Source of the DNA: an uncultured Planctomycetaceae bacterium
GTDB taxonomy: Bacteria; Planctomycetota; Planctomycetia; Pirellulales; Pirellulaceae
Assembly (NCBI GenBank): GCA_903921945.1
Contig: CAIXSC010000874.1
Span: 1 to 13,673 of the forward strand
Direction: 5' to 3'
DNA: 13,673 nt
In this document: positions 6,938 through 13,673 of the stretch, in pieces
Position numbering within the stretch: position 1 is the stretch's first letter
How the letters are laid out: the number at the start of each line of letters is the position of its first letter
Translations under genes and position numbers: made by a program
Notes under the pieces: model-generated
The model's input: the letters and a program-made list of their open reading frames with translations, nothing else
What the model was told of the DNA's origin: nothing
Databases searched by the model: none

Positions 6938-8578
6938 TTAGGCGTCCGCCGGGCCGTTGACGCCGCCGGTGAATTTGTCGTCTTGTGCGCCGTGTCCCAC
7001 CAGCACCTCGGCCTTATAACCGCCTTGTGAGCGGAAATAGAGGATGAGTGCTAGATAGCCGACGAGCATCACGGCGGGGAAAGCCGCCATGTTGCCCAAC
7101 GCCTTTTGGTTGCTGCGATCGACGACCGACTTCAGATCGGCTTTGAGCTTGTCCTGCTCGGCGGCCGGCTTCGCGGCAATCGCTTCGTCGATTTTGGTTT
7201 GATCCACCGCCGTGTACGGAATGATCTCGTAAATCGACTTCTTGGTGACGGCGGACAGCTTTCCGTCCTGGACCAGCGCGAGTGACTGGGCGGCGTCGGA
7301 CGCCACCAAGGCATCAATGTTCTTCGCCGATTGCAGCGTGCCGATGTAGGGGAAGCCCAACGTGCCCACCGCCAACATGCCGATGCCGCTGATCGCGTTG
7401 AGCGTCAAGGCGCCGCCGCGGGGAGTTTGTTCGGCAACCACGCCCAGCGTCGTGGGCCAGAAGAACGTCTTGCCGAAACCGTACAGCGTCGCCGCGATGA
7501 AGATCATGGCTCCGGTGGCGGAGGAGAGCATGAACAAGCCGGCGATCGCGAGGATCGCGCTGACGGCGAGCAATCCGAGCGGCGACAGGCTGTGAACAAT
7601 CGGGCCGGCGAAGAACCGCAGCACCATCATGATGGCCGACGTGTAAACCAGGACCCAACCGGGATGGAAATTGCCTTCGGCAACGCCTTCCATGATCTTG
7701 GTGATCCAGCCGTCGGTGCCGATTTCGGTCGTGGCCAGCGGCATCATGATCAGCACCATGAAGAACATCAGCAGACGGCCGAGTGCTTGGGTGTAAACGC
7801 CAAAGCCGACCACGATCGCCACGCCGATACCGATAAGGATGGTTTTATTCGCGTCGGGGAAGAAGTCGATGAGCTGCAAGGTGACCAGGAAGCCGACGAC
7901 CAAGGCGCCGAGCACGCCGAATTCGGCGAGCATGTCTTTGTAGCTAACGCCAGCCGCTTCCCGCTCCTGCACCGGAAACTTGAGCGGAGCCAACATCAGG
8001 AAGTAGATCACCGCCGGCACCGCCAACATGCCCACCTTCACGCTCCACGGCAAGAAGTCGAGGAAAATCGTGAGCATGCCCGCGACGACCAACCCTCCGG
8101 GCCAGCCGGCGTGGAGGATATTGAGCCACTTGGTCTTTTCTTTACTGAACATGGTCGCGACGACCGGATTGATGAACGCCTCGATCGTGCCGTTCGCCAA
8201 TCCGAGAATCAAACTGCCCCAGTAGAGGAGGCTATAGGCCGATTCTTTGTTGCCGCCTTGCGAGATATAGAAGGCGCTAACGCCCATGATGGCCCACAGC
8301 AAGTGGCCGAAGAACGCGGCGAACATCGCCAGCTTATAACCCACTTTGTCGATGATCAGACTGAAGCCGATGATGCTCACGGCGAACGGCCAAACGCCGA
8401 TACCCGCCAGCCGGCCCGATTCAGCCGGGTCGAGTCCAAACTCCTTTTCCCATGTTCCAATCAGGAACATACGGGCGATGAACCCGAACGCTGTCGTGAC
8501 TAGCGCCACAAAACAGCCCCAAAACAGCAGTTGGTCTTTGGAGCCACTGTGGGCGGCTCCAGCTTTGGAATGTGACAT
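6938..8578 (-). CDS. Major facilitator superfamily transporter, probably for a sugar or related solute
   Basis: An integral inner-membrane protein of 546 residues with about 12 hydrophobic segments, beginning at 18-40 and ending at 499-515. The motif-A-like DKVG (77-80) lies between helices 2 and 3. The segment EAFINPVVATMF with LNILHAGWPGG (133-162) resembles the sugar-type FucP/FHS branch of the MFS, which suggests but does not prove a carbohydrate substrate. An unusual soluble stretch of about 80 residues (415-495), rich in Ala, Lys and Asp, separates the last two helices and should face the periplasm. The start at 8578 is set by AAGAGGT seven bases upstream; the longer frame to 8806 adds 76 hydrophilic, Arg/Pro/Ser-rich residues and runs across the candidate promoter, so it is rejected. 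The gene seems to be transcribed on its own, with genes for a sugar-binding-like protein and an SDR upstream. Confidence 0.9.
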   Translation of the reverse strand: MSHSKAGAAHSGSKDQLLFWGCFVALVTTAFGFIARMFLIGTWEKEFGLDPAESGRLAGIGVWPFAVSIIGFSLIIDKVGYKLAMFAAFFGHLLWAIMGVSAFYISQGGNKESAYSLLYWGSLILGLANGTIEAFINPVVATMFSKEKTKWLNILHAGWPGGLVVAGMLTIFLDFLPWSVKVGMLAVPAVIYFLMLAPLKFPVQEREAAGVSYKDMLAEFGVLGALVVGFLVTLQLIDFFPDANKTILIGIGVAIVVGFGVYTQALGRLLMFFMVLIMMPLATTEIGTDGWITKIMEGVAEGNFHPGWVLVYTSAIMMVLRFFAGPIVHSLSPLGLLAVSAILAIAGLFMLSSATGAMIFIAATLYGFGKTFFWPTTLGVVAEQTPRGGALTLNAISGIGMLAVGTLGFPYIGTLQSAKNIDALVASDAAQSLALVQDGKLSAVTKKSIYEIIPYTAVDQTKIDEAIAAKPAAEQDKLKADLKSVVDRSNQKALGNMAAFPAVMLVGYLALILYFRSQGGYKAEVLVGHGAQDDKFTGGVNGPADA

Positions 8579-8585
8579 TTCGACG

Positions 8586-8592
8586 ACCTCTT
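8586..8592 (-). promoter_or_regulatory. Ribosome-binding site of the MFS transporter
   Basis: AAGAGGT on the minus strand lies seven bases before the ATG at 8578. It is the clearest Shine-Dalgarno match in the window and decides the start against the longer frame. Confidence 0.8.
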
Positions 8593-8701
8593 GGGGGTAA
8601 CTCGACGGCTCGGGACATTTCCGGCGAGCACGCCTCTCACTGCGGTTCGGTCCGCCAGACAAAACGACGGAACGCTGCGCAGCCGCCTCGGAAAAGTGGG
8701 C

Positions 8702-8730
8702 ACGGTAGTTTTCGGCCGCGCCAGTGTCAA
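8702..8730 (-). promoter_or_regulatory. Candidate sigma-70 promoter for the MFS transporter
   Basis: On the minus strand, TTGACA (8725-8730) is a perfect -35 element, followed after exactly 17 bp by TACCGT (8702-8707), a weak -10 element (3 of 6 consensus bases). Transcription would start near 8694, giving a leader of about 115 nt. Its place between the sugar-binding-like gene and the transporter supports a separate transcript for the transporter. Confidence 0.5.
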
Positions 8731-8809
8731 GTATTGGCGGGATTTCCACCACTACGTTTGACGGGCAAAACGAGGGGCTCGCCGACGGCCGCGCGCGCTT
8801 GGGCAAGGT

Positions 8810-9319
8810 TTACGGCGTCGTTTCCGAGGAAGTCGTGGACTCGAAGATCTCCAAGCGGACTTCGCCCACAAGCCCGCCTGGCTTTCCCGTTCGTTCGCCC
8901 CGGTCCAGCAGTTCGGCGAGCAGTTCCACCGCGATTCTCAGTTCATTGGCCGGCGCCAACAGGGAGGTAATCTCGCGGCGCCATGGTCCCTGGCCCCAAT
9001 GTGTCGTCCCCAGTGGCTGGCCGTTGAGCTCGATCGTCGCGGAGTAGTCGACGGCCTCCACGACCAGTTCGACCTGATCGCCCTCGAGAAGACCGGTCGG
9101 GCAGCCAAATCGCCGAGCGAACTGCACGCGACCTCGGAAATCGGGGCCGGCAATCGGGGCCCAATCGGAAGGCATCGACAGCCAGCCAGCCGCCGGCAGC
9201 GGTCGCGAGTCGGCCTCCGGCTCCTGGCCGAGTGGCGACGGAGGCTCGTCCGGGTCGCTCCACGCCAGCGGGCGACATTCCCAAGGGCCGCGAAGCCTGA
9301 TCCGGTGTGGCTGGGCCAT
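8810..9319 (-). CDS. Stand-alone sugar-binding-like jelly-roll protein (GH2 N-terminal-domain type)
   Basis: A 169-residue protein with no signal peptide, probably cytoplasmic. It looks like the beta-sandwich domain that precedes the barrel in family 2 glycoside hydrolases: HRIRLRGPWE at the start (5-14), PSDW (50-53), FRGRVQFARRFG (61-72), VELVVEAVDYSATIELNGQPLG (83-104, the characteristic strand and turn) and PWRREITSLL (112-121). The catalytic domain is absent and the frame stops at 169 residues, so this is a complete small protein rather than a broken enzyme; similar short proteins occur in other planctomycetes as far as I recall. Its ligand is unknown. The gene starts 48 bp after the SDR stop on the same strand, so both probably form one transcript. 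The ATG at 9319 has only a weak GGGCGG upstream. Confidence 0.75.
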   Translation of the reverse strand: MAQPHRIRLRGPWECRPLAWSDPDEPPSPLGQEPEADSRPLPAAGWLSMPSDWAPIAGPDFRGRVQFARRFGCPTGLLEGDQVELVVEAVDYSATIELNGQPLGTTHWGQGPWRREITSLLAPANELRIAVELLAELLDRGERTGKPGGLVGEVRLEIFESTTSSETTP

Positions 9320-9367
9320 GAATGGAACCGCCCGCGCAAGATGAAAGCGCTCGCGAAATAGCGCCCG

Positions 9368-10099
9368 CTAGATATAGTCCTGGACGGTCGGCTTGATGAT
9401 GATTTCGGGGACGTGGGCGCGAGCAGGCAAGCGGGCGATCGCGAGCACCATGTCGGCGACATCCTCGGGCAGCAGCATTTTCGCTTTGCGTTCTTCGGAG
9501 ACCGGGGCCGGGCGTTTTTCGAGGATCGGCGTGTTCACTTCGCCCGGAAAGACGTTGGTGATGCGGATGCCGTGCGGTGCTTCCTCGTTCCAAGTGGCGG
9601 TGCCGAGGGCTGTGACCGCGAACTTGGAGGCGTCGTACGCCACGCCGCCGAGCGGTGCTGCTCGTTTGCCGGAAATCGACGAAATGTTGATGATCAACCC
9701 GTCGCGTTTGGCCCGCATTCCGGGCAGGGCGAAGTACATGCAGTTGTAGACGCCAGTGGCGTTGATCGCCATGACTTCGTCCCACTGCTCTGGCAGCATC
9801 TCCGACATCGACCGGGTCTTGATGTTGGTACCGGCGGAGTTGACGAGGATGTCCAGTGGCCCGAGCGTCGTTTCGGTCCATTGCAGCAGTTGGCGGACGC
9901 TCTCGCGGTTCGCGACGTCGCACACTTGCCATGCGATGGCGGGCGAACCTGTCCAGGAGGCGGCGGCGGCTCGCAACGCATCTTCGCGGCGGCCCGAAAT
10001 CGCGACTCGGCATCCCGCTTCCGCCAGCGCTTTGGCGATGCCCCAACCGATACCGGTCGCGCCGCCGGTCACCAAAGCTGATTTGCCCGCAAGTTCCAT
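9368..10099 (-). CDS. Short-chain dehydrogenase/reductase (SDR family oxidoreductase)
   Basis: A classical SDR of normal length (243 residues) with a complete set of motifs: the nucleotide-binding TGGATGIG (11-18), R37-R38 after the second strand (SGRRED), which favours NADP(H), NSAG (87-90), N113 (AINATG), and the catalytic S141, Y155 and K159 (ISSISG and YDASK). It therefore should be an active NAD(P)-dependent oxidoreductase acting on an alcohol or carbonyl group; the substrate is unknown. The segment VFPGEVNTPI (183-192) is the usual PG motif. It is cytosolic, as no signal or membrane segment is seen. It is the first gene of a pair with the sugar-binding-like protein, which hints at carbohydrate or polyol metabolism. 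The ATG at 10099 is preceded by a weak GAAGAGAG. Confidence 0.93.
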   Translation of the reverse strand: MELAGKSALVTGGATGIGWGIAKALAEAGCRVAISGRREDALRAAAASWTGSPAIAWQVCDVANRESVRQLLQWTETTLGPLDILVNSAGTNIKTRSMSEMLPEQWDEVMAINATGVYNCMYFALPGMRAKRDGLIINISSISGKRAAPLGGVAYDASKFAVTALGTATWNEEAPHGIRITNVFPGEVNTPILEKRPAPVSEERKAKMLLPEDVADMVLAIARLPARAHVPEIIIKPTVQDYI

Positions 10100-10569
10100 G
10101 ATTGGACTCTCTTCGATAGCCGCTCTTGGACCCGACGCGATGCCCCACCGCTGCCGCTGGACACGCCGGAAAGCCGCGTAGTCTAGCCACCGGCGCGATC
10201 AACTCCCAGGGTGGAGCGATCGGGGGGGCGCGAGTCGCCTTCCACCTGGCGCATTCGGTCTATTCCTCCTCAAAGGAAAAGGTTGCCTTTTTGCGCGGGT
10301 CGCCCCATCGGAACGACGATGAAAAGGTGCCGGTTGCGAAAAATGGTCAAAACGGGAAAAACATGCTCGATCCCCCCATTTCTTCGCAACTCGCAACGTT
10401 CCGCCGGGTTCTTATCTGTGCTTGGAGCTGCGCGCGAGCCGTGATCCGGACTCGCGCTGGTCGCGGATCGGCCGAGTGGGCGCCGCCACGTTGGCTCCAT
10501 AGACTGCAACAGTAATTCAAGGCTTGCAAGCCTTTACATTCATTTTCGCGGTAGTAGACGAGGTGTCCC
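10100..10569. other. 470-bp divergent spacer between the SDR gene and the secretin-module gene
   Basis: The spacer must carry promoters for both flanking genes, but no pair of good -35 and -10 boxes was found. It holds a short A/T-rich patch (about 10318-10372) in an otherwise GC-rich region, a small inverted repeat AAAAGG-TTG-CCTTTT (10277-10291), and a perfect 16-bp palindrome near its right end. Frames of 129 and 138 codons across it have compositions unlike real proteins here and no family resemblance, so I see no gene in it. Confidence 0.6.
10519..10534. promoter_or_regulatory. Perfect 16-bp palindrome AAGGCTTGCAAGCCTT, possible operator or leader hairpin
   Basis: The 16 bases equal their own reverse complement and end 35 bp before the TTG start at 10570. 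As DNA this is the form of a dimeric regulator site; as RNA it could only form a tight hairpin with reduced pairing. No family-specific box is recognised. Confidence 0.55.
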
Positions 10570-13500
10570 TTGGGTGGCTCGCGATTCCTGACGCCGTGGC
10601 GTTGGTGCCTCCTGGCGGCTTTGACGGCAACGGCTTGGCTGGCCGGGGCGGTCGGGCCCAAGCCATTGCAGGCCGGCGATCCCGCGTTCGTCGGCCTGTT
10701 GGCGTTGGCCACCGAGCCGGACGTGGCGAAAAAGCTCGCGCTTTCCGACGAAGTCATCGACAAGCTGGAAACGCTGATCGAACAGCGCGAAGGAGAAGCG
10801 TTGGAGCTGGCCCTAAAGCTGAAAGATCTCCCCGCCGAGGAACGCGCGGCGCAGATGAAGCCGTTCGTCGCGGAATCCGAACGCCTTGGATTCGTTCACC
10901 TTGAGGAAGCCCAACGGATCAAGTTGCAACAGATTCGCGTCTTCCGCGCCGGCCTGGCGACGCTCGGCGAACCCGAGATCGCGGACCGCGTCGGCTTGCT
11001 TCCCGAGCAACGGACCGAAATCGCGCAGTTGCTCCAGAATCGAACCGCCGACTTGGCTCGCGGCACCTCCCTGGAACGCGCTTCCGCCCGCAGCCGTTAC
11101 GAACGCGAGCTGTCCGCGAAACTGACGCGAGACCAACGCAACGCCTGGGAACGGCTGGCCGGCATCGCGTCCGGACCGCTGCCGACCGCGCCTAACGCTC
11201 CCGCCGCTGACACCGCCGCCGCGAAACCGGCTGACACTGCGAAACCGGCTGACACTGCGACTGCGGATGCCGGCAAGCCTACCGACCCCGCCAAACCGGC
11301 TGATGCCGCCAAACCGGTCGACCCCGCCAAACCGACTGACACCGCGAAATCAGAGGCCGCCAAGCCGGCCGACACCGCCAAAATGGAGGCCGCGAAGCCG
11401 GGCGATGTCGCGAAGCCGGGCGCGAGTCCCGTCGTGGTCGGGGCCGACGGCGAGCGACGTTTGAAGTTCGGGTTTCGGTTCGCGCCGTGGAAGGACGTCC
11501 TCGAATGGTTCGCCACGCAGGCCGATCTGTCGTTGATCCTCGATGCGCCGCCGCCGGGCACGTTCAACTACACGGACACGCGGACGTACTCGCCCGAGGA
11601 AGCGATTGACCTGATCAATGGCGTGCTGTTGACGAAAGGTTACGTGCTCCTGCGGCGTGATCGGCTGTTGTTGCTGCTGAACCTTGAGGATGAACTCCCC
11701 GATCCGTTGGTTGAGTTGGTGTCGATCGCCGAGTTGGACAAGCGCGGACGGTTTGAGCTCGTCCGGTGTTTGTTCCCGCTTAAGAAGCTGACGCCGGAAG
11801 ACGCGGAAAAGGAAATCGGCAAGCTGATCGGGCCGCAGGGCAAGGTCATGACCTTGGCGCAGTCAAAGCAGTTGCTCGTTCGCGAAACGGCGGGGCGGCT
11901 TCGAGCGATCCGCGACCTGATCGCGGCGGTCGAGGACCCCGAGGCGAATCGCAACGACAAACTGGTGGTGTTGCAGCTTGAGAACATGACCACCGATCAA
12001 CTGCTCATTGCCGCCCGGCCGTTGCTCGGCATCCCTGACAATGTCAACGCGATTCCGGATGGAACACTCAAGATTTCGCCGGACACGTTGAACCAGCGGT
12101 TGTTGGTATCCGGCAAACCGGAGCGGGTCGAAAAGCTGGAAGAGATCGTCAAGCTGCTGGATGTGCCGTCGGCGAAGCCGGTCGAGCCGGCCGGACCGAT
12201 CGAGGAACCGCAGTTGGAAGTTTACGCGATGGGTGCCGCCGACCCGAGCGCCGTGCTTCAGGTGATGCAGACGCTGATGGCCGGGCAGACGGATGTGCGT
12301 CTGGCGGTCGATCCGAAGACGGGCAATTTGGTGGCGCTGGCCAAACCGTCCCAGCACGCGACCATCCGCGCGACGCTGGCTCAGTTGCAGAAGGACGCGA
12401 GCGACGTCGAGGTGTTCTTCCTCAAGCGAGTCGACCCGCAAGTGGTGACGGTCGCGATCAACAAGCTGTTCGGTGGCGACGAGAAGTCGGCCGGGGCCGG
12501 GGCGCCGCGGGTGGAAAGCGATCCGACCGCTCGGCAATTGCTGGTTCGCGGCACGCCGGCGCAAATCAGCCAAGTGCGATCGCTGCTGCAAAAGATGGGT
12601 GAAGGGGAGAATATCGCTCCGGGCGAGGAAGTCGAGGAACGGGGGAACGTGCGGACGATCCCGCTCACCGGCCGCGCCGCCGAAAATGTGCTCGACCAAC
12701 TGGAGACGCTCTGGCCGACAGTTCGCCCCAATCGCATTCGCATCGTCAGGCCGGCAAGCAGCGGGTCGGGCGGCTCATCGGCTTTCAAAGAACGTCGACT
12801 GGACCAAGAGTCTGCCAGCGGCTCCGAGAAAGACGGCACAGACGCCGGGTCGGGCGCGCGGTCAGGTTCCGGCACAGGCTCCGGGGCGGGTACGCGCGCC
12901 GTCCCTGGAACGCCGCTGCGAGACGCCGACCTGCCGCCCGAACTGCGGGAACTGCGCCGGCTGCTGGGCTCCGACATCATTCCTTCGGACCTGCCGCTTC
13001 GGGATCTCTTGGCCCCGCGGAAGCCGGCGAGCCAAGCGGGCGACAAGCCGTCGGACAAACCGACCGACAAGCCGACCGACAAGCCGGTTGAGAAGCCGGA
13101 CGTAAAGTCGAGCGAGCAGCCGAGTGAAAAGCCGGCGGGAAAGGAGGACGAGCAGTCGAGTGAAAAATCGGCCGATGAATCGGCCAAGCCGGCGGGATCG
13201 GAGAAGCCGCTCGCGTTGCCGCTGCCGCCTCGCAATGCGGCGCGGGAGAGCGGCCGACCGAGCTGGCTTGAATCGTTGGTGGCGTGGCAAAACCCCGCTG
13301 CTGCGGCTGCCCAGCCGGCTCCGAGCGGCCAGCCGGCTCCGCCAGCCGGTACGGGGACGACGCCGGCGGGGACACCGCCGACGAGTCCGCCTGCGACGGG
13401 CACACCTGGCGTGCCCGATAGCTCGGCTCCGGCGGCGAAGCCAAGCGAGTCGAAGCCGGCGTCGAAGCGGTACGTTCCGCCGATTCGGGCACTGGACCCG

Positions 13501-13673
13501 AAGAAGAAGCCGGAGGGTGGCGAGCCTGCCGAGGTGGTGATCACGGTTCAGCCGGGTGGCATTGTGATCGCTTCGCAGGACACGGAGGCGTTGGATGCCG
13601 TCGAAAATCTGTTGACCACGCTGGGTGAGCAGGCGGCTCCGAACACGAAGGAATTCACGGTTTTCTATTTGAA
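10570..13673 (+). CDS. Large exported protein with a chain of secretin N0/N1-type modules (3' end outside window)
   Basis: The frame is open for 1034 codons to the window end. A TTG start at 10570 is behind GAGGT (10560-10564); two stop codons (10552-10557) limit it upstream and no ATG or GTG offers a better start. Residues 1-30 form a signal peptide (RW followed by CLLAALTATAWLAGA). Residues 55-200 are predicted helical and charged, followed by an Ala/Lys/Pro/Asp linker (about 210-283). Then come secretin-type modules: an STN/N0-like part (298-366) and N1-like repeats at about 394-457, 464-534, 549-609, 612-678 and 691-725. A disordered Gly/Ser then Lys/Pro-rich region (about 730-985) precedes one more module, cut at 1034. 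Such modules form the periplasmic vestibule in GspD and PilQ. No barrel domain is seen, but it may lie beyond the window. Function beyond an envelope or secretion role is open. Confidence 0.85.
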   Translation, partial: MGGSRFLTPWRWCLLAALTATAWLAGAVGPKPLQAGDPAFVGLLALATEPDVAKKLALSDEVIDKLETLIEQREGEALELALKLKDLPAEERAAQMKPFVAESERLGFVHLEEAQRIKLQQIRVFRAGLATLGEPEIADRVGLLPEQRTEIAQLLQNRTADLARGTSLERASARSRYERELSAKLTRDQRNAWERLAGIASGPLPTAPNAPAADTAAAKPADTAKPADTATADAGKPTDPAKPADAAKPVDPAKPTDTAKSEAAKPADTAKMEAAKPGDVAKPGASPVVVGADGERRLKFGFRFAPWKDVLEWFATQADLSLILDAPPPGTFNYTDTRTYSPEEAIDLINGVLLTKGYVLLRRDRLLLLLNLEDELPDPLVELVSIAELDKRGRFELVRCLFPLKKLTPEDAEKEIGKLIGPQGKVMTLAQSKQLLVRETAGRLRAIRDLIAAVEDPEANRNDKLVVLQLENMTTDQLLIAARPLLGIPDNVNAIPDGTLKISPDTLNQRLLVSGKPERVEKLEEIVKLLDVPSAKPVEPAGPIEEPQLEVYAMGAADPSAVLQVMQTLMAGQTDVRLAVDPKTGNLVALAKPSQHATIRATLAQLQKDASDVEVFFLKRVDPQVVTVAINKLFGGDEKSAGAGAPRVESDPTARQLLVRGTPAQISQVRSLLQKMGEGENIAPGEEVEERGNVRTIPLTGRAAENVLDQLETLWPTVRPNRIRIVRPASSGSGGSSAFKERRLDQESASGSEKDGTDAGSGARSGSGTGSGAGTRAVPGTPLRDADLPPELRELRRLLGSDIIPSDLPLRDLLAPRKPASQAGDKPSDKPTDKPTDKPVEKPDVKSSEQPSEKPAGKEDEQSSEKSADESAKPAGSEKPLALPLPPRNAARESGRPSWLESLVAWQNPAAAAAQPAPSGQPAPPAGTGTTPAGTPPTSPPATGTPGVPDSSAPAAKPSESKPASKRYVPPIRALDPKKKPEGGEPAEVVITVQPGGIVIASQDTEALDAVENLLTTLGEQAAPNTKEFTVFYL
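11221..11256 (+). repeat. Exact 18-bp tandem duplication in the first linker of the secretin-module gene
   Basis: GCGAAACCGGCTGACACT occurs twice in a row and encodes AKPADT twice. Diverged relatives (AKP followed by small or acidic residues) continue to about 11420, so the linker grew by repeated duplication. Confidence 0.85.
13045..13176 (+). repeat. Eleven 12-bp units (KPTD-like) in the second linker of the secretin-module gene
   Basis: Units of four codons encode KPSD, KPTD, KPTD, KPVE and increasingly diverged forms (KPDV, KSSE, QPSE, KPAG, KEDE, QSSE, KSAD). Copies two and three are nearly identical. The result is a charged, extended, probably disordered segment between folded modules. 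Confidence 0.75.

Noticed and set aside
7331..8503. Plus-strand frame of 390 codons opposite the MFS transporter
   Set aside because: Composition is extreme (His, Glu, Asp, Arg and Gln throughout), no family resemblance, and it is the mirror of a well-supported membrane protein; a GC-rich antisense shadow.
8943..10202. Minus-strand frame of 419 codons overlapping the SDR and the sugar-binding-like gene
   Set aside because: It runs out of frame through two genes that each have clear family motifs; Arg/Gly/His-rich shadow.
10277..10292. AAAAGG-TTG-CCTTTTT as an intrinsic terminator
   Set aside because: A six-pair stem with only two G-C pairs and a three-base loop is too weak, and it does not directly follow the end of any gene.
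10126..10515. Small plus-strand gene in the divergent spacer
   Set aside because: No ribosome-binding site, no coherent composition and no family resemblance; it overlaps the region where promoters are expected.
12381..13544. Minus-strand frame of 387 codons opposite the secretin-module gene
   Set aside because: Long Ser/Gly/Ala/Pro runs result from reading the KPTD-like repeats and linkers backwards; no domain and no ribosome-binding site.

Overview
The window looks like a piece of a GC-rich Planctomycetota chromosome, most likely Pirellulales or a near relative. This is inferred from the gene families, not from any marker gene. The pointers are: a secreted protein with an N-terminal LESRRVFA motif, GEVED, SdrD-B-like, CHRD and paired dockerin-type calcium loops; a formylglycine sulfatase with a typical planctomycete C-terminal half; a stand-alone sugar-binding-like protein beginning HRIRLRGPWE; and a very long protein made of secretin N-type modules. 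No rRNA, tRNA, CRISPR array, transposase or integrase was seen.

Left part, plus strand (1-3393): the C-terminal end of a Gly/Lys/Gln-rich protein (1-354), a compact YacG-type zinc protein with a GTG start (524-799), and an exported multidomain calcium-binding protein (859-3393, perhaps really starting at 889). This last gene runs head-on into the next block with only 31 bp between stop codons.

Middle part, minus strand (3425-10099): four of the five genes form two tight pairs, read from high to low coordinates. A sulfatase (start preferred at 6603) is followed after 2 bp by an EboE-like TIM-barrel protein. An SDR oxidoreductase (10099-9368) is followed after 48 bp by a small sugar-binding-like protein (9319-8810). 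Between these pairs lies an MFS transporter (start 8578) with its own clear ribosome-binding site and a candidate sigma-70 promoter. Sulfatase, transporter, sugar-binding-like protein and SDR together would fit uptake and processing of a sulfated or otherwise modified sugar, but nothing in the sequence proves they share a pathway.

Right part, plus strand (10570 to the window end): after a 470-bp divergent spacer containing a perfect 16-bp palindrome, a TTG-initiated gene encodes a signal peptide, a helical region, an Ala/Lys/Pro linker, a run of about six secretin N0/N1-like modules, a long disordered Lys/Pro-rich stretch and the start of another N-type module. It is cut by the window end, and no secretin barrel is visible.

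The most notable points are the 13-copy, in-frame 15-bp tandem repeat that forms the sulfatase tail, the isolated eboE gene coupled to a sulfatase, the barrel-less chain of secretin modules with a palindrome in front of it, and an 80-residue soluble insertion in the transporter. I did not find convincing evidence for a wholly new system such as a defence island, mobile element or biosynthetic cluster.
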